A DNA stretch of 16,372 nt from CAZLQR01 sp964366455. GTDB lineage: Bacteria > Patescibacteriota > Microgenomatia > UBA1406 > GWC2-37-13. The DNA lies in assembly GCA_964366455.1 (NCBI GenBank), contig CAYISZ010000017.1, forward strand, positions 1-16,372, written 5' to 3'. Positions 1 through 6,171 of the stretch are shown here, one piece after another. Below the pieces are notes generated by a model. That model worked only from the letters and a program-made list of their open reading frames with translations. It had not been told where the DNA came from and made no database searches. The first letter of the stretch is position 1. Every line of letters begins with the position of its first letter. Both the position numbers and the translations under genes were made by a program.

Positions 1-53
1 TCACCCTGATCAAGTAGTTCAATGAGAGATTTGGGGAGTTTGTGCTTCACCAT
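1..53 (-). CDS. rpoD: Probable RNA polymerase primary sigma factor, N-terminal 17 codons only
   Basis: Only the first 17 codons are visible; the gene runs off the left edge. It opens with ATG at 53 and reads MVKHKLPKSLIELLDQG. This resembles the start of sigma-70 region 1.1, where a short helix ending in a Leu-Leu-x-x-Gly segment precedes the family's QGYLTY stretch. The gene lies 10 bp beyond the dnaG stop on the same strand, and dnaG-rpoD is a classic pair in the macromolecular-synthesis operon. The identification rests mostly on that context plus the short match, so it is inference. A TAAAAT hexamer overlapping the dnaG stop ends 7 nt before the ATG and could give rpoD its own leaderless transcript. 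Confidence 0.55.
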   Translation of the reverse strand, partial: MVKHKLPKSLIELLDQG

Positions 54-60
54 AGCTTCA

Positions 61-66
61 ATTTTA
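61..66 (-). promoter_or_regulatory. Candidate -10 box for rpoD inside the dnaG stop
   Basis: On the minus strand TAAAAT (5 of 6 to TATAAT) ends 7 nt before the rpoD ATG and includes the dnaG TAA stop. The spacing matches the other candidate leaderless promoters in the window. No clear -35 box was identified, so support is weak. Confidence 0.3.
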
Positions 67-1836
67 CAACAAAGAGAGCTTTTTTTCTACCTCTGTTAAG
101 CTAGTCGTAAGCTCCTGCAGCCTGGGCTCTTCTTTACTTTTTCCGTCTCCTTCCTTTGCCATAAGCTCCGCAATCGTACGCTTATACATATTTCTCTGTA
201 GTTCGTACACAGTTTTGGTGAAGTTTGCGCTCCCAGAATCTTCCTCATAGGATGCAAAGAGGTAAAGTTCATTAAAAACCGGCACTAATTCTGCCGGCAG
301 TTGCTTACTAAACTCTTCAACTGATCGCGCTGGGTGCTTCTTTCTGAAAGAAATAAACTCGTTGAAAAGTAGTTTATAAGAAGGGATTGTGAAAACTTCA
401 GGATCAAATTCACGAATCAACTCAAACAACTTTTCCCCTTCGTTTTTCTGAAACAACAGTCCAATTATGTACTTTTGAATAATGATTTCTCTTGGTGTTT
501 TGGCTACCGTTGTTTGCGCCTTTGAAGCATACCTTGGCTGAACAAACTTCTTTTTGCTGCTGTAGAGCGACCTTTGAATACTTGATTCGCTTACAGAAAG
601 CGCATCGGCGGTTTTTTTGATGTAATGGGACTGAACAATGGGATTTTGAATTTTTGCAATGAAGCTACCCATCTCATCAGCAATCATTTTTTTCCCAAAA
701 GGATCCTCCGCAGAATACTTGCGAAGAAGTGAAGATAGAAGAAAATCATAGACCGGAACCCGATTAGCTAGGGCTTTCTTAAATTTAGTTAAGTCTTTAC
801 GCACGGCCTCATCAGGATCCTTTGCAAAGTCAAGAACCATAACCTCTATCTCAAAATCTAGCTTCTCTGCCTCATCGGTACCGCGTTTTACCGCCTCCTC
901 TCCCGTTGCATCGGCGTCAAGTGCGAACACAAGTCTTGTGCAGTATCGCTTAAGCAACATTAACTGGTCGCTTGTAATCGCAGATCCCTTAACCGCAACA
1001 ACATTTTCTATTCCGTATTGAAACGGGGTGATAACATCAAATTCACCCTCAACCAAAATCACAAATCCCTCTTTTTTAATGCTATCTCTGGCTGAGTAAA
1101 TACCATAGAGAGACTCTCGTTTATGATAGATGCTGGTTTCTGGAGTATTTATGTACTTGGAGCCAGGATTGTCTTTATCTTCCTTCAGCACTCTCCCAGA
1201 AAAAGCAATTATATTGCCCCTCGAATCTTTTATTGGGAATACGAGTCTACCTCGAAAGCGGTCGTATCCTGCCGACTTTGAAGATTGCACTGTCAACCCA
1301 ACCCGCTCCAATTCCTCGGCTGTGAACTTTTTTTTAAGCAGATACTTCATCAACGAGTCCCACGATGCGGGTGCATAGCCTAATTGAAATGTTTGCGCTA
1401 TTTCCTTTTTTATTCCTCTGTCTTTAAGGTAGTCGCGCGCAGCTTTGCCTGTTTCGGTACTTTCAAGAATATATTGATAATAATCCGCCGCTAGTTTATT
1501 CAATGAATAAGATCTGTCCTTTACCTTAAGTCCAGCATCGTCTACCTGCGCAAATGAAATGTTAAGTCCGTAACGCTTCGAAAGCTCCTGCGCAGCTTCC
1601 AAAAAAGTAAGATTTTCCATCTTCATCACGAAGCTTATTACGTCTCCCCCCTCATTACAGCTGCCAAAACAGTGCCAGATTTGACGATCTGGAGAGATGA
1701 AAAAAGACGGAGATTTTTCTTTATGAAACGGGCAATTAGCCTTGAAATTACGCCCCGCTTTTTTTACAGTAATGTAGGAACTTATTACCTGCACAATGTC
1801 AACTTTCTTCTTTATCTCGTCAGCTACGTTTATCAT
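64..1836 (-). CDS. dnaG: DNA primase DnaG
   Basis: This is the replicative primase that makes RNA primers at the fork and works with the DnaB helicase. From the ATG at 1836 it is 590 aa, a normal length. The N-terminal CHC2 zinc-ribbon has C35-P-F-H38 and then C56 and C60. The last pair is CFGSC (C-x3-C) rather than the common C-x2-C, followed by the usual EGGD. The central TOPRIM domain shows EGEFD at 263-267 and DADATG from D307, the metal-binding acidic residues. The C-terminal third is the helicase-interaction region. A GTG at 1842 adds two residues in frame. ATG 1836 is preferred because a TACAAT -10 box ends at 1843, so transcription should start at about the ATG. rpoD follows 10 bp downstream. 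Confidence 0.95.
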   Translation of the reverse strand: MINVADEIKKKVDIVQVISSYITVKKAGRNFKANCPFHKEKSPSFFISPDRQIWHCFGSCNEGGDVISFVMKMENLTFLEAAQELSKRYGLNISFAQVDDAGLKVKDRSYSLNKLAADYYQYILESTETGKAARDYLKDRGIKKEIAQTFQLGYAPASWDSLMKYLLKKKFTAEELERVGLTVQSSKSAGYDRFRGRLVFPIKDSRGNIIAFSGRVLKEDKDNPGSKYINTPETSIYHKRESLYGIYSARDSIKKEGFVILVEGEFDVITPFQYGIENVVAVKGSAITSDQLMLLKRYCTRLVFALDADATGEEAVKRGTDEAEKLDFEIEVMVLDFAKDPDEAVRKDLTKFKKALANRVPVYDFLLSSLLRKYSAEDPFGKKMIADEMGSFIAKIQNPIVQSHYIKKTADALSVSESSIQRSLYSSKKKFVQPRYASKAQTTVAKTPREIIIQKYIIGLLFQKNEGEKLFELIREFDPEVFTIPSYKLLFNEFISFRKKHPARSVEEFSKQLPAELVPVFNELYLFASYEEDSGSANFTKTVYELQRNMYKRTIAELMAKEGDGKSKEEPRLQELTTSLTEVEKKLSLL

Positions 1837-1842
1837 CGCCAC

Positions 1843-1871
1843 ATTGTACCACCATTAATTTATGATTTTAA
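1843..1871 (-). promoter_or_regulatory. dnaG promoter, predicted leaderless
   Basis: On the minus strand TACAAT (1843-1848) is preceded by TGG, giving an extended -10 (TGnTACAAT). It lies exactly 6 nt before the ATG at 1836. A weak TTAAAA -35 (1866-1871) sits 17 nt upstream, in the centre of a 30-bp palindrome. Expected +1 falls on or within a base of the ATG. Confidence 0.45.
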
Positions 1872-1883
1872 TCACAAATTAAT
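1854..1883. repeat. 30-bp near-perfect palindrome over the dnaG -35 region
   Basis: Two 14-nt arms, ATTAATTTATGATT and AATCACAAATTAAT, match as inverted repeats at 13 of 14 positions around a 2-nt centre. The palindrome covers the -35 position of the dnaG promoter in the divergent dnaG/2023 intergenic gap. It could be an operator or simply AT-rich repeat structure adjoining the larger element at 1888-1993. Confidence 0.5.
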
Positions 1884-1887
1884 ACCA

Positions 1888-1993
1888 AATTTCAAAGCTC
1901 AAATGTCAAAGAAAATCTAAAGTACAAAGACCGTATATTTGAATTTATGATTTTGGACTTTATTTGATTATTGGGATTTTGACATTTGAAATT
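1888..1993. repeat. Palindromic intergenic element, copy A
   Basis: A 106-bp AT-rich imperfect palindrome bounded by AATTTCAAA (left) and TTTGAAATT (right). Copies B (5473-5581) and C (12373-12471) are related and in the same orientation. The right-hand 45 nt differs from copy C at only 3 positions. The right end contains TTGACA (1979-1984), which serves as the -35 box for the gene at 2023. There is no ORF inside, so any mobility would have to be supplied in trans. Confidence 0.8.
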
Positions 1994-2008
1994 ATGAGGG
2001 AGTATAAT
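1979..2008 (+). promoter_or_regulatory. Promoter of the PilM-like/LytR_C gene
   Basis: A perfect TTGACA (1979-1984), an 18-nt spacer and a perfect TATAAT (2003-2008). The -35 box belongs to repeat copy A and the -10 box to the unique flank. The start codon is 14 nt past the -10, leaving a leader of about 7-8 nt that could include an AGG (2017-2019) as a minimal ribosome-binding site. Confidence 0.75.
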
Positions 2009-2022
2009 TAAACCAGGTCATT

Positions 2023-3483
2023 ATGATATACATCCATATAGAATCTAATCAGATTAAGATTCTGGCACTAAAAAAATCGCTTCTGGGACAGTTTGAAGTC
2101 ACCACCTTCGAAAAGAAGCACGAGACCAATCTTCTTGATCAAGGTCGGGTCGCAAACGTAGATGTGCTCGCCTCTGCAATTAAAGAAGGGGTAACTCACG
2201 CAAACGCACTTTCTGACCGAGACGTTGTTCTAATTCTTCCTCAGGAATCATTTTCATTTCTTAAGGTTGAAGTTTCTGCCGACATTGCGTCCTCCGCAGT
2301 TAACTCGTTTGTTTATGACAAGGCTCGCTCAGCACTTCAGATAAGTCTAGATAATAGCTATTCCAACTACTTCGTGAAGGAAGTTGCCAATCAAAAACAG
2401 GTATCGTTTTATGCTGTTGATGGTGGTGTGTTTGACTCATTTAATGAGTCTCTTTCACTCTTAAATCTTAAGGTAGTTAATATAGTCCCGGAAACATTGG
2501 CGGTCTTCAAATTATTTGAAAAAACTCTTCGCCAAGAAAAAAAGGAAAACATTTGGTACGTTTCCTACAGTGGCTCTGATTTGAGTGGGTACCTATATGA
2601 TTCTGGCGGACTCTCCTCTGAATCACATTGGACTTCAAAAATTGAGGAAGGTACCAAGCTAGAGGAAATTCTTAAGACCAAAACAGACGAGTTTGCAGAA
2701 CAAGGAAATAAACTAAACAGAATTATTTTGTCTGGAAATGCATCCGACAGCGTCAGACAGGACACCTTTACAAAGGCTGTAGGGGCTTGGACCAATCCTC
2801 TAAAAAGAATTATTCCAAATTTTTACGACGCCTACCTTAAGTCCTTAGTAATCCCAACAGGCACCGCATTTCCTATTCTTACCTTTGATGTGTGTTTCGG
2901 CGCATTTATTCTTTTACAAGAGAACAAGGACTTCCAGCTTCTTAAAAAAGCACCAAAAACCATGTCTAAAGGATTGCCGTCGTTTTCTATGCCGAAGATA
3001 CCTTCTTTCAGCAAAGAGCTTGTTATCTTTTTAGTGGCATTTGGACTTTCGTTTGGAGCATTTTTCCTAATTTCTCGTTCTAACTTTTCGTCAATGAAAC
3101 TCCCAGCGATGCCCTCGACTTCCAACCCATTTGCAGTTGCGAAACCTACACCAACTGATGTTCCTACAATAGCCCCAACTCCAACGCCAAGCTATGACAA
3201 AGAAACAATAAGGGTAAAGATTCTAAACGGATCGGGTGAGGTAGGAATTGCAAGCACTGCCAAAGAACTACTCTCTGACGGCGGTTTTAAAGAAATCGTT
3301 ACGGCAAACGCTGATAACTATGAGTACGAAACAACGGTCTACCAAATCAAAGCTGAGTTTACCGATGTAGAGGACGAGCTTACCAAAGCGCTTGATGGCA
3401 CCGTAAAAGCTCCGAAGATTGAAGAGCTTGACGCAGAAGACACCTCAGACGTAATCATTATTCTTGGCGCAGATTTTAAATAA
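2023..3483 (+). CDS. Membrane protein: PilM-like actin-fold domain, one TM segment, LytR_C domain
   Basis: This is a 486-aa protein of unknown role. Residues 1-310 resemble the actin-like PilM family of type IV pilus assembly. They show an N-terminal beta-hairpin, a DVVLILPQESFSFLKVEV strand like the family's PK/SLP region, and VPETLAVFKLFE like its VEPLALAR segment. The expected phosphate-binding motif (DIGSSSIK in PilM) reads HIESNQIK, so ATP binding may be lost. One hydrophobic segment follows at about 332-353, then a Pro/Thr-rich linker (about 367-390). The C-terminal domain at 396-486 opens with IRVKILNGSG and ends VIIILGADF, typical of LytR_C (PF13399-type). The predicted topology is actin-like domain in the cytoplasm and LytR_C outside. 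Domain assignments are by eye; the PilM part is less certain than the LytR_C part. No pilus genes are adjacent. Confidence 0.65.
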   Translation: MIYIHIESNQIKILALKKSLLGQFEVTTFEKKHETNLLDQGRVANVDVLASAIKEGVTHANALSDRDVVLILPQESFSFLKVEVSADIASSAVNSFVYDKARSALQISLDNSYSNYFVKEVANQKQVSFYAVDGGVFDSFNESLSLLNLKVVNIVPETLAVFKLFEKTLRQEKKENIWYVSYSGSDLSGYLYDSGGLSSESHWTSKIEEGTKLEEILKTKTDEFAEQGNKLNRIILSGNASDSVRQDTFTKAVGAWTNPLKRIIPNFYDAYLKSLVIPTGTAFPILTFDVCFGAFILLQENKDFQLLKKAPKTMSKGLPSFSMPKIPSFSKELVIFLVAFGLSFGAFFLISRSNFSSMKLPAMPSTSNPFAVAKPTPTDVPTIAPTPTPSYDKETIRVKILNGSGEVGIASTAKELLSDGGFKEIVTANADNYEYETTVYQIKAEFTDVEDELTKALDGTVKAPKIEELDAEDTSDVIIILGADFK

Positions 3484-3530
3484 CCACAAGGAATACTCGA
3501 CTAAAATATTTATTGTAACCTTATTAAGAC

Positions 3531-3842
3531 GTGGAATATTCACACCATAGTACTCCTGTAAAAACTTTCACAGCTATATTTGGGCTGCTACTTGCCTTGG
3601 GGTTAGCTATTTTTTTGGTTATTAATGGTACTGGTGGATTTAAAAGTAGAGCAGATTCACCAAGACCACCAATTAGACCTTATAAAAAAACAGCCTCAAC
3701 AGTTCCAGTGAAAGTAAATAAAAATTGTGGAGATTTGCCTTTTGGTGGGGTTGGTAGTGTAAGATGTGCTGATTATTGCCCGTGCCCAAAAATTGGAGGC
3801 GCCAATTATTTTTGTTCGTTTGGTAGATGTCTGAAAAAATAA
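3531..3842 (+). CDS. Small membrane-anchored, cysteine-rich exported protein
   Basis: A 103-aa protein not assigned to a family. It starts with GTG at 3531; no in-frame ATG exists nearby. A hydrophobic segment at about 11-33 (FTAIFGLLLALGLAIFLVIN) should anchor it or act as a signal peptide. It is followed by a Pro/Lys-rich linker. The last 40 residues carry six cysteines (NC, RC, CPC, FC, RC), which suggests a small extracytoplasmic disulfide-bonded domain. It follows the PilM/LytR_C gene by 47 bp on the same strand and may be co-transcribed with it. It converges on the GNAT gene with only 10 bp between stops and no visible hairpin. A partial signal of TCGACT and a poor -10 precedes it, too weak to call a promoter. 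Confidence 0.6.
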   Translation: MEYSHHSTPVKTFTAIFGLLLALGLAIFLVINGTGGFKSRADSPRPPIRPYKKTASTVPVKVNKNCGDLPFGGVGSVRCADYCPCPKIGGANYFCSFGRCLKK

Positions 3843-3852
3843 ATAAACCTTC

Positions 3853-4404
3853 TCACGCTTTCAACATCATTACGACTTCATCAACGTACTCGCCTTTATA
3901 AAAAATCTTTTCAGGAATACGCGCTACTTCTTTGAAGCCAACGCTTTTATACAGCTTTATTGCTATGGCGTTTTTATTAAAGACTGTTAATTCGATCATT
4001 CTCAGTCCTTTCAGTTCTTTCTTTGCTTCGCTAATAGTAGTTTCAAGCAAAAGTCTACCTAGTCCTTGTCCTCTAACTGAAGAGTCCAATGATAGTCCAA
4101 GTCCTCCGACATGGGAATGAGTACGAATTCCAAGACTTGACTCTGCGATTCCAGCAACCAATCCATCAACTACAAGAAGGAGTTTGACCATGGTCCCCTT
4201 CTCCATTTTTTTTATAGCTCCTTCGACGTGTTCGCGTTCTTCCTCAACTGTCACTTCCTCCCCTTGATAAGTTATAAACGTCTGCTCTTTTGATAACTTA
4301 TTGATGTAAGTTCGCATAGGCTCAGCATCGTCCTTGTCCATATGACGAATGACTATTTTACGACCATCGACTAGTTTTTCTAGAACTATTTGTCCAAGTT
4401 TCAT
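3853..4404 (-). CDS. GNAT-family N-acetyltransferase (RimI/RimL-like)
   Basis: An acetyl-CoA-dependent N-acyltransferase of 183 aa from ATG 4404; the substrate cannot be told. The acetyl-CoA-binding motif A is clear as VRGQGLGRLLLE (R-x-x-G-x-G), preceded by a GGLGLSLDSS strand. The C-terminal part has the usual NKNAIAIKLYKSVGFKEV signature, where Asn, Tyr and GF are typical of RimI/RimL-type enzymes. The open frame extends to 4512, but those 36 extra residues would run through the divergent prfB start and promoter. ATG 4404 is supported by a perfect TATAAT ending 6 nt upstream. The gene is divergent from prfB. Ribosomal-protein or small-molecule acetylation are both possible. Confidence 0.85.
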   Translation of the reverse strand: MKLGQIVLEKLVDGRKIVIRHMDKDDAEPMRTYINKLSKEQTFITYQGEEVTVEEEREHVEGAIKKMEKGTMVKLLLVVDGLVAGIAESSLGIRTHSHVGGLGLSLDSSVRGQGLGRLLLETTISEAKKELKGLRMIELTVFNKNAIAIKLYKSVGFKEVARIPEKIFYKGEYVDEVVMMLKA

Positions 4405-4410
4405 TCCATT

Positions 4411-4416
4411 ATTATA
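4411..4416 (-). promoter_or_regulatory. -10 box of the GNAT gene, predicted leaderless
   Basis: A perfect TATAAT on the minus strand ends exactly 6 nt before ATG 4404. No good -35 is visible. It lies 34 bp from the divergent prfB -10 box. Confidence 0.55.
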
Positions 4417-4450
4417 CGCCACTCTCAGAGTTTTCGGCCTATTGTTACGA

Positions 4451-4456
4451 TATAAT
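4451..4456 (+). promoter_or_regulatory. -10 box of prfB, predicted leaderless
   Basis: A perfect TATAAT ends exactly 6 nt before ATG 4463, the same geometry as the divergent GNAT promoter. No convincing -35 box was found. There is no room for a Shine-Dalgarno leader between the -10 box and the start. Confidence 0.55.
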
Positions 4457-4462
4457 TGATGC

Positions 4463-5473
4463 ATGGACGAAGAACTAGAGAGACGCATACAAAACGTGTT
4501 GGAAAAGGCCAACCTACCTAAACGTAAGTCTGATCTTGAACTATTGGAAAAGCAGACTTACGATTCTGATTTTTGGAAGGACTCTGAAAAAGCAGGAAAA
4601 ATTTCTAAGGAAATTGCCGTTTTAAAAAAAGAACTAGAAGACTTGGAGATGCTTCAACTACTTCAAGAGGAAAAGCAATTTGACGATGCTAAGAAACTTC
4701 TAAAAACTTACGAGACTCTTCTTTTTTTATCTGGCGATTACGACAAAGCGGATGCAGTATTCTCCATACACTCTGGTCAAGGAGGCACAGAGGCAATGGA
4801 CTGGGCAAGTATGCTTTTTCGGATGTATACACGCTACTTCGAACTAAAAGGATGGCACTGGGAGGAAATTGATCGTGTAGCAGGTGAAGAGGCAGGTATA
4901 AAAAGCATAACTTTAAATGTGTCTGGGCAATACGTATACGGATATTTACGTGGTGAGGCGGGAGCACATAGACTTGTGAGGCAGTCACCGTTTAACGCCG
5001 ACAAACTTCGTCAAACCTCGTTTGCCTTGGTTGAAGTGCTACCGCTTATTGAAGATCAAAGTATTGAGATTAGGGATGATGAACTCGATTGGGCTTTTTT
5101 TAGAGCTGGAGGACATGGTGGTCAGAATGTTAACAAGGTTGCCACGGCAGTCCGCTTGATCCATATACCTTCGGGCGTAACCATCACAGCACAAACCGAA
5201 AGACAACAGATGCAAAATCGAGAAATTGCACTCAAACTTCTACGAGCTAAGCTTTGGCAGATTGAGGAGGAACGAAAGCAAAAAACAATCGAAGGACTTA
5301 AGGGAGAAAAGATTGCCAGCTTTGGTCGTCAAATTCGCTCATACGTTCTACACCCCTACAAAATGGTTAAAGATCTGCGTACTGATTACGAAACCTCTCA
5401 GGCAGAAACGGTTCTTGATGGGGATTTGGACGGCTTCATTGAAGCATGGCTCAAGTCCGACAAGCGGAAGTAA
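4463..5473 (+). CDS. prfB: Peptide chain release factor 2
   Basis: RF2 recognises UAA and UGA stop codons and triggers peptide release. The 336-aa protein has a shortened N-terminal domain 1. It then shows the HSGQGGTEAMDWASML segment, the RF2-specific SPF tripeptide anticodon (RLVRQSPFNADKLRQTSF), and the catalytic GGQ loop (AGGHGGQNVNKVATAVR). The C-terminal IRSYVLHPYKMVKDLRTDYET block is typical of RF2. E. coli RF2 is about 365 aa and needs a programmed +1 frameshift at an early UGA. Here the frame is open from an ATG located after that region, so no frameshift control is seen. Presence of RF2 fits the use of TGA as stop in ftsE and dinB. The start is supported by the TATAAT-N6-ATG arrangement. 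Confidence 0.95.
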   Translation: MDEELERRIQNVLEKANLPKRKSDLELLEKQTYDSDFWKDSEKAGKISKEIAVLKKELEDLEMLQLLQEEKQFDDAKKLLKTYETLLFLSGDYDKADAVFSIHSGQGGTEAMDWASMLFRMYTRYFELKGWHWEEIDRVAGEEAGIKSITLNVSGQYVYGYLRGEAGAHRLVRQSPFNADKLRQTSFALVEVLPLIEDQSIEIRDDELDWAFFRAGGHGGQNVNKVATAVRLIHIPSGVTITAQTERQQMQNREIALKLLRAKLWQIEEERKQKTIEGLKGEKIASFGRQIRSYVLHPYKMVKDLRTDYETSQAETVLDGDLDGFIEAWLKSDKRK

Positions 5474-5581
5474 ATTCAAAATCCAAAGCTCAAATATCAA
5501 ACAAAATACAAAGCACCAAGTTCGAATTCAGATTTTGGATTTTAAACTTTATTTGACATTGGGATTTTGACATTTGAAATT
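5473..5581. repeat. Palindromic intergenic element, copy B
   Basis: About 109 bp, beginning at the prfB stop codon and ending with TTTGAAATT. Same family and orientation as copies A and C, sharing the CCAAAGCTCAAATATCAAA word set on the left and the TTGGGATTTTGACATTTGAA end on the right. It carries TTGACA at 5567-5572, used as the -35 of the gene at 5602. Confidence 0.8.
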
Positions 5582-5595
5582 GGTTTTGCTACCAT
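5567..5595 (+). promoter_or_regulatory. Promoter of the 5602 gene: repeat-derived -35, predicted leaderless
   Basis: TTGACA (5567-5572, inside repeat copy B), a 17-nt spacer, and TACCAT (5590-5595) preceded by TGC, an extended -10. The -10 ends 6 nt before ATG 5602. Both boxes are well placed, which makes this one of the best promoters in the window. Confidence 0.65.
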
Positions 5596-5601
5596 GTATC
5601 C

Positions 5602-6033
5602 ATGGATCCTAAGACCCCAACAGTTCGCCCACTTCAAACTAATACCCCGTCGGTTCTTCCAGTTTGGCTTGCAATCGTTATACTAGCAGCATCGGGACTT
5701 ATCGGAGGATTTTCGGGTTGGTTCCTCTCTACAAAGACCTCTGCTAAATCAGATACGCCATCACAATCTGTCGAAACCGCAAAATCTTCCGGCATCAAAA
5801 ATTCAAAAAGCTTTCCAGACTCAGCAACGGGAATATTAAAAGAAGGCGGCATCGATGGTGAAGGCAGCTATCACCTTGAAAGACCCGGAGGTAAATCACA
5901 AAATGTATATCTAACTTCAAGCATTGTGGACTTGTCTAAATTTGTGGGTAAAAAAGTCAAGGTTCAGGGAGAGACTTTCTCAAGTCAGACCGCTGGATGG
6001 CTCATGGATGTCGGGTTCATAGAACTTCAATAA
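5602..6033 (+). CDS. Membrane-anchored small protein with a possible OB-like C-terminal domain
   Basis: A 143-aa protein of unknown function. Residues about 19-43 (VLPVWLAIVILAASGLIGGF and onward) form one hydrophobic segment, followed by a Ser/Lys/Thr-rich linker. The C-terminal 65 residues look like a small beta-barrel: YHLERPGGKSQNVYLTSS, then VDLSKFVGKKVKVQGETF, then GWLMDVGFIEL. The GKKVKVQGE strand pattern is typical of OB-like exported domains, but this is inference from the pattern. The domain should face outside the cell. The gene stands alone between repeat copy B and the GTTAAC palindrome. Confidence 0.6.
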   Translation: MDPKTPTVRPLQTNTPSVLPVWLAIVILAASGLIGGFSGWFLSTKTSAKSDTPSQSVETAKSSGIKNSKSFPDSATGILKEGGIDGEGSYHLERPGGKSQNVYLTSSIVDLSKFVGKKVKVQGETFSSQTAGWLMDVGFIELQ

Positions 6034-6054
6034 ATCAATATTCTAAATTGGACC

Positions 6055-6119
6055 GTTAACGAGTTCATGAGTTAACGGGTTTATAAGCAACAAACGCGTT
6101 AACGTGTTAACCCATTAAC
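6055..6119. repeat. GTTAACG-word palindrome
   Basis: A 65-bp imperfect palindrome made of GTTAAC-type words at 6055, 6071, 6098 and 6106, ending in ATTAAC. The arms match at most positions over 27 nt. There is no T-tract after it, so it does not look like a standard intrinsic terminator. It separates the 5602 gene from ftsE. Confidence 0.7.
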
Positions 6120-6156
6120 CGACAAATGTTCTCAATACTCTATGTAGTTTATTCAT

Positions 6157-6162
6157 TATAAT
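6157..6162 (+). promoter_or_regulatory. -10 box of the ftsEX operon
   Basis: A perfect TATAAT ends 9 nt before the ftsE ATG (6172). This predicts a leader of only about 2-3 nt. No clear -35 is seen upstream. The out-of-frame ATGs at 6161 and 6165 lie in or just after the -10 box and are unlikely to be transcribed. Confidence 0.5.
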
Positions 6163-6171
6163 GAATGTAAT

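Noticed and set aside
1837..1842. dnaG start at GTG 1842
   Set aside because: It lies directly after the TACAAT -10 box and would be upstream of or at the edge of the expected transcript start; ATG 1836 fits family starts equally well.
4440..4475. Programmed +1 frameshift of prfB at the TGA at 4457
   Set aside because: The TGA lies between the -10 box and the ATG, there is no CTTTGA-type slip site, and the frame is open from the ATG through all RF2 motifs.
4405..4512. Longer GNAT protein starting at 4512
   Set aside because: The 36 extra residues would cross the prfB start and promoter and do not look like GNAT sequence; a TATAAT box supports ATG 4404.
5473..6120. Intergenic palindromes as CRISPR or standard intrinsic terminators
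   Set aside because: There are no regular spacers between identical repeats, and no GC-rich stem followed by a T-tract.
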